In this document: one piece after another, positions 1 to 12,297 of the stretch | Layout of the letters: the number at the start of each line of letters is the position of its first letter | Numbering within the stretch: the stretch's first letter is position 1 | Source of the DNA: Brugia malayi | Lineage: Eukaryota; Nematoda; Chromadorea; Rhabditida; Onchocercidae | Assembly: GCF_000002995.4 (NCBI RefSeq) | Contig: NW_025062312.1 | Location: forward strand, 1 to 44,065 | Length of the DNA stretch: 44,065 nucleotides | Reading direction: 5' to 3' | Notes under the pieces: generated by a model | What the model saw: only the letters and a program-made list of their open reading frames with translations | What the model was told of the DNA's origin: nothing | The model's database searches: none | Position numbers and translations under genes: made by a program

Positions 1-1910
1 TACTGTTACATACATTGTGGTCATTTGAGCAGCAAAAAATAATAAAATCAAGTTTAGAAATTGAGTTCTGAATGATATTTTAGAAGCAAAATTAATTAAA
101 TTTTTAATTTTTCACGATTTTAATTCATTCTTACAATTAAAATTAATTTATATTTCAAATTTAAATAATACATTTACAAAAATCCCATAATTTATACGGG
201 TATTTGCATATAAAACTAGGTAAGAAGTTCTACTATTATCAAATTTAATTTCAAAGGATGTTAAAACTATTAAAAAATATCATTTAATAAAAAAAAAAAA
301 ATGATTATTATATACGCATAGTGCGGGAACTGGCCACATACATTGTTATCATTTGACATCTTAAATAATGAAATAATGCTTAGGCTTAGGCTTAGGGTAT
401 ACTTAGGCTTAGGCTTAAGCATTATTTCAAATCTAAAAATTGATTTGGTGAAAATTTTATAATTTGCAAGAGCTTTTGTATATTAAAGGGAGAAAAAATC
501 TCTAGTTTTTATCATTTTATTTTAATTAAATGTTAAAACTATTAAAAAATATCAATTCCTTTAAAAAAAATTAGTTATTTTGAACTCAGTTGATTAATTT
601 TATGCGTTGCATACGTAATAAGAAAATAAACTTTAATAACTAAGTTTTTATTTGATATTTGAGAGGTGAAATTATTAAGATTTTTAATTTGTCGTAGATT
701 TAATTCATTTCTGCAGCTAAAATTAGTTTTTGTTTGTTTGAAATTTTAAGATCGAATTTTATGAAAATTTTATGATTTGCAATGAATCAAAGCCTTTTTT
801 GTATAATAGACTACGAAATAATTTCTAGCAATATCAAATTTTACTTCAATTAAATGTTAAAACTGTTAAAAAAATATATATTCATTAAAAAAAGTTAGAT
901 ATTTCGAGCATAATTGATCAATTTATATGCATTGCACAGGTACTGGTCATCTACGGTTGCTCATTTGATCAGCATAAATAACTAAATAAACTTTAGAAAT
1001 TAAGTTTCAATCAATATTCGACTAGCGGAATTGATTTAATTTTTAATTTATCACGGTTTTAATTCATTCTTATAATTGAAGTTAATTTTATTTCAAATTT
1101 AAGTGTCAAATTTTATGAAAATTCATTAATTTACTAGAATTTTGCATATTAATCTACAAAAAAATTGTAGTAAATATCAAAAATAATTTTAAATAATTGT
1201 TAAAATATTAAAAAATATCAAATCACTAAAAAAATAGATATTTTGTACTTAATTGATTAATTTGTATGCATTGCACAGGTGCTGGTCATCTACGGTTGTT
1301 CATTTGATCAGCATAAATAACTAAATAAACTTTAAAATTAAGTTTTAATCAATATTTTGACTAGCGGAAATTGATTAAATTTTTAATTTATCACGGTTTT
1401 AACTCATTCTTACAATTCAAATTAATTTTTATTTCAAATTTAAATATCAAATTTTATGATAACTCAATAATTTATTAGTGCTTTGCGTATTATACTATAA
1501 AATAAATGCTGGAATTGTCAAAAATTAATTTAATTAAATGTTAGAATATTGAAAAATATCAATTCATAAAAAAAATTAGATAATTTGAACTTAATTGATT
1601 AATTTATAAGCGTTGCATAGATACTGGTCACAACATCGTGGTCATTTGACCAGCATAAATATTAAAATAAACTTTAATAGTTAAGTTTTAATCAATATTT
1701 GATTAGCAAAACTATTTCAATTTTATTTTTTGACGGTTTTAATTCATTTTTAAAATTATAATTGATTTTTATTTCAAATTTAAATTTTATGAAAATTCAT
1801 TAATTTACTAGAATTTTGCATATTAATCTACAAAATAAATCCAGCAATATCAAAAACTAATTTTAAATAAATGTTAAAATATTGAAAAATATCAATTCAT
1901 TAAAAAAAAA
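1..1910. repeat. AT-rich ~340 bp subtelomeric satellite, segment 1
   Basis: Degenerate tandem monomers marked by a recurring box, an ACTGGTCA half-site followed by GGTCATTTGACCAGC or a variant, seen near 325, 935, 1277 and 1620 (spacing about 342 bp for the last three). Between boxes the sequence is almost only A and T, with recurrent short words such as TTTTAATTCATTC and TTTCAAATTTAAAT. The array continues beyond the left edge of the window. There is no convincing coding capacity; short open frames here are repeat translations. Confidence 0.9.
369..429. repeat. Interstitial telomere repeat with inverted arms, copy 1
   Basis: Five TTAGGC-type units with a central GTATAC lie between perfect 14-bp inverted arms: TGAAATAATGCTTA at 369-382 and its reverse complement at 416-429. 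The block replaces the middle of a satellite monomer: the sequence goes from the AATAATAAAATAA-type motif straight to TTATTTCAAAT, losing roughly 130 bp found in ordinary monomers. Confidence 0.85.
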
Positions 1911-1919
1911 ATGGATAGC

Positions 1920-2125
1920 AGTGGTAGATTATTACTCAATATCAGTGGTAGATTATTACTCAAAAGCAATGCTTGAAAAGAATCAAAAGTGGAGAGAGAT
2001 ATGAAGAATTATTTGCCTTCTCAAAGAGTTCAAAAGCCTATATAAAAGGTATGCATATGACATTTGTAGGTATTTCCAATCCGCAGGAAATTGCAGATCT
2101 AATCGGTTACTTGAATGTCAACTAA
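1920..2125 (+). pseudogene. Cytochrome c family protein, 3' fragment (Wolbachia-derived), copy 1
   Basis: Translation gives a degraded C-terminal half of a bacterial or mitochondrial type c cytochrome: a YYSKAMLEKNQKW stretch, a frameshifted ELFAF segment, then KAYIKGMHMTFVGISNPQ and EIADLIGYLN before a stop at 2123. The pattern KGxxMxFxGI...ADLIxYL is the diagnostic C-terminus of class I cytochrome c, with Met as the axial haem ligand. The CXXCH haem-binding N-terminal half is absent. A ~19-bp direct duplication (GTGGTAGATTATTACTCAA) sits at the 5' edge. In living cells the protein carries electrons to the terminal oxidase; this copy cannot. It abuts satellite DNA on the left. Confidence 0.75.
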
Positions 2126-2861
2126 GTGATGGTCAGGTTGCTATACCAAAATAACATGGATTACAGCATTACTTTGCTTGATGAAGACAGTAAGTACATA
2201 GCATAGCACATTGCGTGCTACAAAGGAAAAAAAAAAAAAAAGCTTCCATAGTCTTTTCGGTGGATTTTCATTCAATATGAACGGAACTAGAACAGCTGCT
2301 ATTTAAAATTTTGTCAAGTAACTCATATAGCATTTGTGTTATTTGATTACTTTGGTCATGGTTATTGGTTATTCAGGTGCTGATTACACTGATTACACGA
2401 TGAGTGATTGGCAAAAAAATTGTGTTAGAGTAACTCGTAACGGCAAGCAAATAATTATAGGTTCAAGCATGAGACGGCGCCTGATGTTGCTCACTGCTCT
2501 CCAACTTTCAGAAAGAATTGCAAAACTAATTGGTGTATCGTCTGCTTCTGACTTTACTGAAGATTTAATATTCTATCAGTTATCCGAAAGCAAAAAGAAG
2601 AATTAGATTCTAAAGGAGTAATAGATTTTACTTCTGAGCATTAAATATACAAAATAACTAAAAGCTTGGTATAGAAGATGAAGATGGCAAAAAAGCTTCT
2701 TTTAAATAAAGAGACAATAGATATATAAACTGCCCTATGCGTTTATTGACGATAATGCTATATTCCTTACCAACTTCGTTAAATTTAGTCAAGAAGTTGA
2801 GGTACATCTGATGAAGACAGTAGGTTGAACATAACATGTCTGACAATCGTTTATTGGAATT
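2126..2861 (+). pseudogene. Unassigned Wolbachia-like block, copy 1
   Basis: Base composition and codon patterns differ from the satellite. Short protein-like runs appear in several frames: a 90-codon open frame at 2334-2606 containing LSERIAKLIGVSSASDFTED, and AFIDDNAIFLTNFVKFSQEV near 2733-2795. I could not assign any to a family. It lies between the cytochrome c fragment and the SINE/guaB, so it is probably the same bacterial insert with frameshifts. The open frame is also intact in the second copy, but the two copies are almost identical, so this is not evidence of selection. Confidence 0.4.
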
Positions 2862-3275
2862 TTCAGATGATTTAGAGAGTTTTTGCTGTGTTTAGGACTA
2901 CTCATCATTTTGCAAGGGAGATTTCATTTGGGAGAGCGACCAGAACCGAACTAGGCGCACATACCCACTTAGATGGTTTGGGGAGTGAGTTTTTGCTGGC
3001 TGATTAAAGACTCATAATAATGCAGAGGAGATTTTAAGTGAGGGCAGCGAGCAGAGCCGAGCTAGCCGCACTCAATGCCACAAGCTAATGCCCTACCAAC
3101 TGAGCCACACCACTCGGATTATTCAAGGAGCCTTTGCTGGCTGTGTAATTGCACACTAATTTAGTACTCATCATAAGGCAGGTAACGATCTTCCTGGAGA
3201 GAGTGAGCGGAGCCGAACTAGCCGCACTCAATACCACAAGCTGATGCTCTACCGACTGAGCCACACCGACCAAAG
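2862..3275 (-). mobile_element. Tandem tRNA-derived SINE-like element, three units, copy 1
   Basis: On the minus strand three related units follow one another at about 130-150 bp spacing (starting near 3274 and 3111; the third keeps only its 3' half near 2980-2870). The first has a pol III A box, TGGCTCAGTCGG (3253-3264), and a B box like AGTTCGGCTCC (about 3209-3221), with a CTTGTGG anticodon-arm-like segment between. Each unit has a related tail with a TGATGAGTA-like and CAGC(C)AGCAAA motif. The element interrupts Wolbachia-like sequence. Spurious peptides with VAQSVEHQ come from it. The tRNA of origin is uncertain because the cloverleaf is degenerate. Confidence 0.7.
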
Positions 3276-3380
3276 CAATGTGTCTCTCATACATGAGTAC
3301 AAAAAGAAAGCAGCAAAAAAAGTCAGTGGATTACATAAGCAATTGACTATTGACTCCTCTACTTCAGACTGTGTTGTTCC
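3276..3380 (+). other. Unassigned sequence between SINE and guaB fragment
   Basis: About 105 bp with an open frame containing SGLHKQLTIDSSTSDCVV. It does not match the part of IMP dehydrogenase expected before the first CBS domain, so it is probably a different bacterial fragment joined to guaB. Not identified. Confidence 0.3.
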
Positions 3381-3966
3381 CCTGATAAAACAGTTGCAGA
3401 AGCAATTTCATTATTGAAAAAGCTTCTGGTATTCCTGTAATTGATCAATGCAAGTTAGTCAGAGTTTTAAGTAACAGAGATATAAGGTTTATTGATGGTT
3501 AAAAAAATCAGAAAAAAGTATAAAAGTCCCGAGGTAATGACAAAAGAGAAGTTAGTTACAATACGGGAGCGCTTCAGCAATGAAACTATTGCATGAGAAT
3601 AGAATAGAATAGAAAAGCTTTTGGTCATAGATGAAAACACCTACTCTATAGATTTGATCACAGTTAAAGATATTAAGAAATACAATAGATACGCTAATTC
3701 ATGTAATGATGCTTAAGGGCGGCTCAGAGTTGCCGCTGCAGTTGGTACTGGTAAAAAGATGATATAGAAAGATGTGAAACTATGGTCAGAGAAGAGATTG
3801 ACGTAATTAATGTTGATGCAGGTGTTGATGCAATGAAGATTAGAATAGAACCTAGATCAACTTGCACAACCAAAGTAGTGTGTGTAGGTGTGCCACAATT
3901 TTCTGCAATTCAAAACGTTGCAAAAATATGTAAAGCAAGAAAAGTAAGATTGACTGTCAAATTTTA
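3381..3966 (+). pseudogene. guaB: IMP dehydrogenase fragment (Wolbachia-derived), copy 1
   Basis: IMP dehydrogenase makes XMP from IMP in guanine nucleotide synthesis. The fragment begins in the first CBS domain (DKTVAEAISLLKK), shifts frame to ASGIPVIDQCKLVRVLSNRD, and covers the second CBS domain (KEKLVTIRERF, HENRIE, KLLVIDENTYS). It then re-enters the catalytic barrel at GRLRVAAAVGTGKKDDIERC. The segment after REEIDVI is deleted straight to DAGVDAM. The active-site loop survives in altered form (RSTCTTK, Cys kept), followed by VGVPQFSAIQNVAKICKA. An extra GAATA unit near 3598-3612 breaks the frame, as do stops near 3500 and 3714. About 580 bp remain of a gene usually near 1.5 kb. The last 61 codons (3782-3966) are open but not a functional enzyme. 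It ends directly in satellite. Confidence 0.9.
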
Positions 3967-6900
3967 ATTTAATTAAGTGTAAAAACTATTAAAAAATAGC
4001 AATTCATATTAAAAAAATAGAAAATTAGAAACTAATTTAATATTTTATATGCATAGTGCGGGAACTGGTCACATACATTGTGGTCATTTGACGTCATAAA
4101 TAATAAAATAGACATCAATAATTTGGTTTTGAACAATATTTCGGTAGCAAATTAATTAAATTTTTAATTTATCACGGTTTTAAATCATTTCTTACAATTG
4201 AAACTAAGTTTTATTTCAATGAAAATCCCACAATTTGTAAGAGTTTTTGCATATTGAACTAGGAAAAAAGTCCTACTATCATCAAATTTTATTTTAATTG
4301 AAATCAAAACTATTAAAAAATAGTAATTCATTCAAAAAGATATTTGCTTTCAGCTTAATTGAATAATTTTTATGCATTGCATGGGTACTGGTCACGTACA
4401 TTGTGGTCATTTGACCAGCATAAATAATGAAATAAACATTGATAATTGAGATTTTTATAAATATTTGACAAGTGAAATTAATAAAATTTTTAATTTGTCC
4501 TATATTTAATTCATTTCTGCAGCTAAAATTATTTTTATTTCAAATTTAAATATCAAATTTTCTGAAAATTCATTAATTTACTAGAATTTTGTATATTAAT
4601 CTACAAAAAAAAAAAAAAATGGTAGTAAATATCAAAAACTAGTTTTAAAAAAAATGTTAGAATATTGAAAAATATCAGTTCATTAAAAAAAAATGGTTAT
4701 TTTGAACTTAATTGATTAATTTGTGTGCATTGCATAGGTACTGGTCGCATACATTGTGGTCATTTGACCAGCATAAATATTTAAATAAACTTTTATAATT
4801 AAGTTTTAATCAATATTTGATTAGCAAAACGAATTCAATTTTAAATTAGTGACGGTTTTAATTCATTCTCACAATTATAATAAATTTTTGTTTCAAATAT
4901 GAAATTTAGATTTTGTGAAAATTCATTAATTTATTAGAATTTTGCATATTAATCTACAAAATAAATTCTAGCAATATCAAAAAGTAATTTTAATTAAATG
5001 ACAAAATATTGAAAAATTTCAATTCATAAAAAAAAATTAGACAATTTGAACTTAATTGATTAATTTTTATTCATTTCATGGACACTGGTCATTTACGGTT
5101 GGTCATTTGGTCAGCATAAATAATAAAATAATCATTCAAAATTAAGTTTTAATCAATATTTGATTAGCAAAACTATTTAAATTTTTTTGCAATGAATCAA
5201 ATTATTTCGAGCTTAATTGATCAATTTATGTGCATTGCATAGGTACTGGTCGCATACATTGTGGTAATTTGACCAGCATAAATATTAAAATAAAGTTTAA
5301 TAATTAAGTTTTAATCAATATTTGATTAGCAAAACGAATTCAATTTTAAATTAGTGACGGTTTTAATTCATTCTCACAATTAAAATTAATTTTTATTTCA
5401 AATTTAAAATTTAAATTTTATGAAAAAACGATAATTTATTAGAATTTTGCATGTTAAACTACAAAATAAATTCTAATAATACCAAAAATTTATTTTAATT
5501 AAATGATAAAATATTGAAAAATTACAATTCCTTAAAACAAATAGATATTTTAAACTTAATTGATTAATTTATATGCATTGCATGGATACTGGTCACACAC
5601 ACCATGGTCATTTGACCAGCAAAAATAATAAAATAAACTTTAGAAATTAAGTTTTAATCAATATTTTATTAGCAAAATTAATTAAATTTTTAATTAATGA
5701 CGGCTTTAATTCATTCTTACAGTTAGAATTAATTTTTATTTCTATTTTAAGTATCAAAATATAGGAAATTTGTACAATTTGCGAAATGAATACATGTATT
5801 GTCAGAATTTATTTTAATTAAATGTTAAAATATTTATAAATATCAATTCTTAAAAAAAAAAAAAAAAATGGATATTTTGAACTTAATTGATTAATTTATA
5901 ATCGTTGCATAGATACTGGTCACATACATTGTGGTCATTTGATCAGCATAAATAACTAAATAAACTTTAAGAATTAAGTTTTGATTAAAATCTCACTTGT
6001 GAAAATAGTAAATTTTTAATTAGTCATAGATCTAATTCATTTTTACAATTAATAATTTTTACAATAAAAATTTTTTAATATTTTTAATTAAAATTTTTTT
6101 TTATTTCGAACAAAATATTAAACTTTAAGAATTAAGTTTTGATTAAAATTTCACTTGTGAAAATAGTAAAATTTTTAATTAGTCATAGATCTAATTAATT
6201 TTTACAATTAATGCTAATTTTTCATTCAAATTTAAAATTGCTTTATGCGAAAATGCTATAATTTGTAAGATTTTTTGCATAATAAATTGGGAAAAAACCC
6301 TGCTATTATCTAATTTAATCTTAATTAAATATTAAAATATTAAAAATATTAAAACATTAAAAAAAAGTTGGATATTTTGTACTTAATTGATTGAATTTTA
6401 TGCGTTGCGTAGGTACTGGTCACATACATCGTGGTCATTTGACCAGCAAAAATAATAAAATAAACTTTAAAAATTAAGTTTTGATCAAAATTTTATTAGC
6501 AAAATTAATTATTGCGCATAAATTCATCAGCAAAATTAATAAAACTTTCAATTAATCATGATGAAATAAATGCCGGAATTGTCAAAATTTAATTTAATTA
6601 AATGGCAAAATATTGAAAAATTTCAATTCTTAAAACAAATATATATTTCGAACTTATTTGATTAATTTATAAGCGTTGCATAGATACTGGTCACATACAT
6701 CGTGGTCATTTGATCAGCATAAATAACTAAATAAACTTTAAGAATTAAGTTTTGATTAAAATTTCACTTGTGAAAATAGTAAAATTTTAATTAGTCATAG
6801 ATCTAATTAATTTTTACAATTAATGCTAATTTTTCATTCAAATTTAAAATTGCTTTATGCGAAAATGCTATAATTTGTAAGAATTTTTGCATAATAAATT

Positions 6901-7011
6901 GGAAAAAAAACCCTGCTATTATCAAATTTAATCTTAATTAAATATTAATATTAAAACATTAAAAAAAAATGGATATTTTGTACTTAATGATTGAATTTTA
7001 TGCGTTGCGTA

Positions 7012-7960
7012 GGTACTGGTCACATACATCGTGGTCATTTGACCAGCAAAAATAATAAAATAAACTTTAAAAATTAAGTTTTGATCAAAATTTTATTAGC
7101 AAAATAATTAAATTTTTAATTTTTCACGATTTTAATTCATTCTTACAATTAAAATTAATTTATATTTCAAATTTAAATAATACATTTACAAAAATCCCAT
7201 AATTTATACGGGTATTTGCATATAAAACTAGGTAAGAAGTTCTACTATTATCAAATTTAATTTCAGAGGATGTTAAAACTATTAAAAATATCATTTAATA
7301 AAAAAAAATTGATTATTATATGCGGGAACTGGTCACATACATTGTGGTCATTTGACATTTTAAATAATAAAATAATGCTTAGGCTTAGGCTTAGGGTATA
7401 TTTAGGCTTAGGCTTAAGCATTATTTCAAATCTAAAATTGATTTTGGTGAAAATTTTATAATTTCCAAGAGTTTTTGTATATTAAACGGGGAAATAATTT
7501 CTACTCCTATCAATTTTGATTTTAATTAAAATGTTAAACTATTAAAAAATTATCAATTCATTAAAAAAAATTACTTATTTTGAAGTGAATTGATTAAATT
7601 TATGCATTGCATGGGTAACGGTCAGTTACGGTGTGGTCAATTGACAACATAAATTTCAATAACTAAGCTTTTTTAATATTTGAGAAACAAAATTAATACG
7701 ATTTTTAATTTGTCGTAGATTTAATTCATTTTTGCAGCTAAAATTAATTTTTGTTTGAAATCTTAAGATAGAATTTTATGAAAGTTTAATGATTTGCAAT
7801 GAATCAAAACCTTTTTGTATATTAGACTTTTTTTCTATAATTCCTAGTAATATCAAATTTTACATTAATTAAATGTAAAACTGCTAAAATATATATTTCA
7901 TTAAATTAGTTATTTTGAAGTCAATTGATTAAATTTGTGTTCATTGCACAGGTACTGGTC
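7012..7960. repeat. ~0.95 kb higher-order repeat block, copy 1 (second copy 11882-12825)
   Basis: Three consecutive monomers, including an interstitial telomere block, recur near-identically about 4.87 kb downstream (11882-12825). Shared rare features include the GCGGGAACTGG variant of the box and a CAGTTACGGTGTGGTCAATT variant. The second copy has one fewer TTAGGC unit in its telomere block. Confidence 0.8.
7370..7432. repeat. Interstitial telomere repeat with inverted arms, copy 2
   Basis: AAATAATGCTTA at the left and its reverse complement at the right enclose about five TTAGGC-type units. The centre reads GTATATT instead of GTATACT. It occupies the same monomer position as the other copies. 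Confidence 0.85.
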
Positions 7961-7984
7961 GCATACATTCATTTCATGGATACT

Positions 7985-9300
7985 GGTTACATACATTGTG
8001 GTCATTTGAGCAGCAAAAATAATAAAATCAAGTTTAGAAATTGAGTTCTGAATGATATTTTAGGAGCAAAATTAATTAAACTTTTAATTTGCCACTGTTC
8101 TAATTAATTCTTACAATTGAAATTAATTTTTATTTCAAATTTAAATATCACATTTTTTGAAAATTCAATAATTTGTCAGAGTTTTGTATATTAAACTATA
8201 AAATAAATTCTAGCAATATCAAAAACTCATTTTATTTAAATGTTAAAATATTAAAAAAAAAATCAAATCATTAAAAAAATTAGATAATTTGAACTTGATT
8301 GATTAATTTATAAGCGTTGCATGGGTACTGGTCATTTATGGTGTGGTCAATTGGCAACATAAATAATAAAATAACTTTAATAATTAAGCTTTAATCAATT
8401 TTTTATTAGCAAAATTAATTAAATTTTTAATTAATGACGGCTTTAATTCATTCTTACAGTTAGAATTAATTTTTATTTCTATTTTAAGTATCAAAATATA
8501 GGAAATTTGTACAATTTTGCGAAATGAATACATGTATTGTCAGATATTATTTTAATTAAATGTTCAAATATTTATAAATATCAATTCTTAAAAAAAAAAA
8601 AATGGATATTTTGAACTAAATTGATTAATTTGTGTGCATTGCATAGGTACTGGTCACATACATTGTGATCATTTGAACAGCAAAAATAATAAAATCAAGT
8701 TTAGAAATTGAGTTCTGAATGATATTTTAGGAGGAAAATTAATTAAATTTTAATTTGCCACTGTTCTAATTCATTCTTACAATTGAAATTAATTTTATTT
8801 CAAATTTAAATATCAAATTTTATGAAAATTCAATAATTTGTCAGAGTTTTGTATATTAAACTATAAAATAAATTCTAGCAATATCAAAACTCATTTTATT
8901 TAAATGTTAAAATATTAAAAAAAAATCAAATCATTAAAAAATTAGATAATTTGAACTTGATTGATTAATTTATAAGCGTTGCATGGGTACTGGTCATTTA
9001 TGGTGTGGTCAATTGGCAACATAAATAATAAAATAAACTTTAATAATTAAGCTTTAATCAATTTTTTATTAGCAAAATTAATTAAATTTTTAATTAATGA
9101 CGGCTTTAATTCATTCTTACAGTTAGAATTAATTTTTATTTCTATTTTAAGTATCAAAATATAGGAAATTTGTACAATTTTGCGAAATGAATACATGTAT
9201 TGTCAGATATTATTTTAATTAAATGTTCAAATATTTATAAATATCAATTCTTAAAAAAAAAAAATGGATATTTTGAACTAAATTGATTAATTTGTGTGCA
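7985..9300. repeat. Two-monomer (~660 bp) higher-order repeat, about two copies
   Basis: A dimer of two distinguishable monomers is repeated: one with GAGTTCTGAATGATATTTTA and one with AATTAATGACGGCTTTAATT and GAATACATGTATTGTCAG. The second copy runs from about 8650. The same pair recurs, less completely, at 13380-13860. The copies differ mainly by one-base indels. Confidence 0.8.
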
Positions 9301-9687
9301 TTGCATAGGTACTGGTCACATACATCGTGGTCATTTGATCAGCATAAATAATTATATAAACTTTAAGAATTGAGTTTTGATTAAAATTTCACTCGCGAAA
9401 ATAATAAAATTTTTAATTAGTCATAGATCTAATTCATTTTTACAATTAATGCTAATTTTTAATTTAAATTTAAATTGATTTTTATGAAAATCCTATAATT
9501 TGTAAGAATTTTTGCATAATAAACTGGAAATAAACCTACTATTATCAAATTTAATCTTAATTAAATGTTAAAAAATTAGAAATATCAAAACATTAAAAAA
9601 TAGATATTTTGAACTTAATTAATTTATAAGCGTTGAATAGTACTGGTCACATACATCGCGGTCATTTGACATTTTAAATAATAAAAA

Positions 9688-9740
9688 AATGCTTAGGCTT
9701 AGGCTTAGGGTGTACTTAGGCTTAGGCTTAAGCATTATTT
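9688..9740. repeat. Interstitial telomere repeat with inverted arms, copy 3
   Basis: Five TTAGGC-type units with centre GGGTGTACTT. Arms are shorter here (AATGCTTA and TAAGCATT) because the left flank has an A run in place of ATAAT. Confidence 0.8.
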
Positions 9741-10306
9741 CAAATCTAAAAATCAATTTTGGTGAAAATTTTATAATTTGCAAGAGTTATTGTATATTAA
9801 ACGTGGAAATAACTTCTAGTTTTATCAATTTTGATTTTAATTAAATGTTAAAATATCGAAAATTATCAATTAATTAAAAAAAATGGATATTTTGAACTTA
9901 ATTGATTAATTTGTGTGCATTGCATAGGTACTGGTCACATACATCGTGGTCATTTGATCAGCATAAATAATTATATAAACTTTAAGAATTGAGTTTTGAT
10001 TAAATTTCACTCGCGAAAATAATAAAATTTTTAATTAGTCATAGATCTAATTCATTTTACAATTAATGCTAATTTTTAATTTAAATTTAAAATTGATTTT
10101 TATGAAAATCCTATAATTTGTAAGAATTTTGCATAATAAACTGGAAAATAAACCTACTATTATCAAATTTAATCTTAATTAAATGTTAAAAATTAAGAAA
10201 TATCAAAACATTAAAAAATAGATATTTTGAACTTAATTAATTTATAAGCGTTGAATAGTACTGGTCACATACATCGCGGTCATTTGACATTTTAAATAAT
10301 AAAAAA

Positions 10307-10360
10307 ATGCTTAGGCTTAGGCTTAGGGTGTACTTAGGCTTAGGCTTAAGCATTATTTCA
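10307..10360. repeat. Interstitial telomere repeat with inverted arms, copy 4
   Basis: Same structure and same GGGTGTACTT centre as the block at 9688-9740. It is the tandem partner in the ~620 bp higher-order repeat. Confidence 0.8.
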
Positions 10361-12245
10361 AATCTAAAAATCAATTTTGGTGAAAATTTTATAATTTGCA
10401 AGAGTTATTGTATATTAAACGTGGAAATAACTTCTAGTTTTATCAATTTTGATTTTAATTAAATGTTAAAATATCGAAAATTATCAATTAATTAAAAAAA
10501 ATGGATATTTTGAACTTAATTGATTAATTTGTGTGCATTGCATAGGTACTGATCGCATACATTGTGATCATTTGAACAGCAAAAATAATAAAATCAAGTT
10601 AGAAATTGAGTTCTGAATGATATTTTAGGAGGAAAATTAATTAAATTTTTAATTTGCCACTGTTCTAATTCATTCTTACAATTGAAATTAATTTTTATTT
10701 CAAATTTAAATATCAAATTTTATGAAATTCAATAATTTGTCAGAGTTTTGTATATTAAACTATAAAATAAATTCTAGCAATATCAAAACTCATTTTATTT
10801 AAATGTTAAAATATTAAAAAAAAATCAAATCATTAAAAAAATTAGATAATTTGAACTTGATTGATTAATTTATAAGCGTTGCATAGGTACTGGTTAATCA
10901 CGGTGTGGTCAATTGGTCAGCATAAAATATTAAAAAAAAACTTTAAAAAATAACTTTTAATCAATATTTTATTAGCAAAATTAATTAAATTCTTTGTTTG
11001 TCACTGTTTTATTTCATTCTTACAATTGTAATTAATTTATTTTCCAAATTTAAATACCATAATTTAAGAAAATTGTGCAATTTGTAAAAGTTTTTGCATA
11101 TTAAACTATGAAATAAATGCCGGTGTTGTCAAATTTCAATTTAATTAAAATGTTAAAACTATTAAAAAATATCAATTCGTAAAGAAAATTAGATATTTTG
11201 AGCTTAATTGATTAAATTTTATGCATTGCATTGGTACTTGCATTTACAATTGGTCAATTGATCAGCATGAATAATATAAATAATCTTTAATAATTAAGTT
11301 TTAACCCATATTTGATTAGCAAAATTAATTGAATTTTCAATTTGTGACGGTTTTAATTCATTCTTACAATTAAAATTAATTTTTATTCCAAATTTAAATA
11401 TCAAAATTTAACAAAATTCAATATTTTTTTAAGGTTTTGTATAATAAATTATAAAATAAATTCCAGTAATGTCAAAAATTTATTTTAATTAAGTGCTAAA
11501 ATATTTAAAAATATCAATTCTTTCAAAAAAAATAGATATTTTGAACTTAATTGATTAATTTATAAGCGTTGCATAGATACTGGTCAAAAACAATTAAATA
11601 AATTTTAATTTTTAATTTCTGATTAAAATTTCAGTTGTGAAAATAATAAAATTTTTAATTAGTCATAGACCTAACTCATTTTTACAATTAATGCTAATTT
11701 TTATTTCAAATTTAAAATTGATTTTTGTAAAATCCTATTATTTGTAAGAATTTTTGCATAATAAATTGGGAAAAAACCTGCTATTATCAAATTTAATCTT
11801 AATTAAATATTAAAATATTAAAAATATCAAAACATTAAAAAAAATGGATATTTTGTACTTCATTGATTGAATTTTATGCGTTGCATAGGTACTGGTCACA
11901 TACATCGTGGTCATTTGACCAGCAAAAATAATAAAATAAACTTTAAAAATTAAGTTTTGATCAAATTTTATTAGCAAAATTAATTAATTTTTATTTTTCA
12001 CGATTTTAATTCATTCTTACAATTAAATTAATTTATATTTCAAATTTAAATAATACATTTACAAAAATCCCATAATTTATACGGGTATTTGCATATAAAA
12101 CTAGGTAAGAAGTTCTACTATTATCAAAATTTAATTTCAGAGGATGTTAAAACTATTAAAAAATATCATTTAATAAAAAAAAAATTGATTATTATATGCG
12201 GGAACTGGTCACATACATTGTGGTCATTTGACATTTTAAATAATA

Positions 12246-12297
12246 AAATAATGCTTAGGCTTAGGGTATATTTAGGCTTAGGCTTAAGCATTATTTC
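12246..12297. repeat. Interstitial telomere repeat with inverted arms, copy 5
   Basis: As copy 2 (centre GTATATT) but one TTAGGC unit shorter on the left side, so the unit number varies between copies. Confidence 0.85.

Larger units (their letters stand above)
1..6051. repeat. Left copy of a ~13.9 kb tandem segmental duplication
   Basis: This stretch matches 13913-19976 nearly base for base, including satellite monomers, the interstitial telomere block, the Wolbachia-derived block and the SINE. The offset drifts only from 13913 to about 13925. Differences noticed are almost all single-base indels in homopolymers (for example CCC/CCCC near 3526, A-run lengths near 2688 and 3755), and the left copy usually has the shorter run. 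One clear substitution is T at about 5393 versus C at about 19318. The copies part near 6051/19976. Confidence 0.9.
9300..10545. repeat. Two-monomer (~620 bp) higher-order repeat containing telomere blocks, two copies
   Basis: 9300-9920 and 9920-10545 are near-identical in tandem. Each holds one ordinary monomer and one monomer with an interstitial telomere block whose centre is GGGTGTACTT. Differences noted are single-base indels in A or T runs. Confidence 0.85.

Noticed and set aside
3085..3294. Minus open frame with VGVAQSVEHQ (also 16978-17211)
   Set aside because: VAQSVEHQ-type peptides are the known spurious translation of tRNA-derived repeats; explained by the SINE-like element.
7270..7461. 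Open frame with IICGNWSHTLWSFDIL and LRLRVYLGLGL (also 12089-12331, 14250-14438, and the minus frame 14189-14377)
   Set aside because: It is a translation of the satellite monomer plus its interstitial telomere block; LGLGL comes from TTAGGC. It recurs wherever the repeat does.
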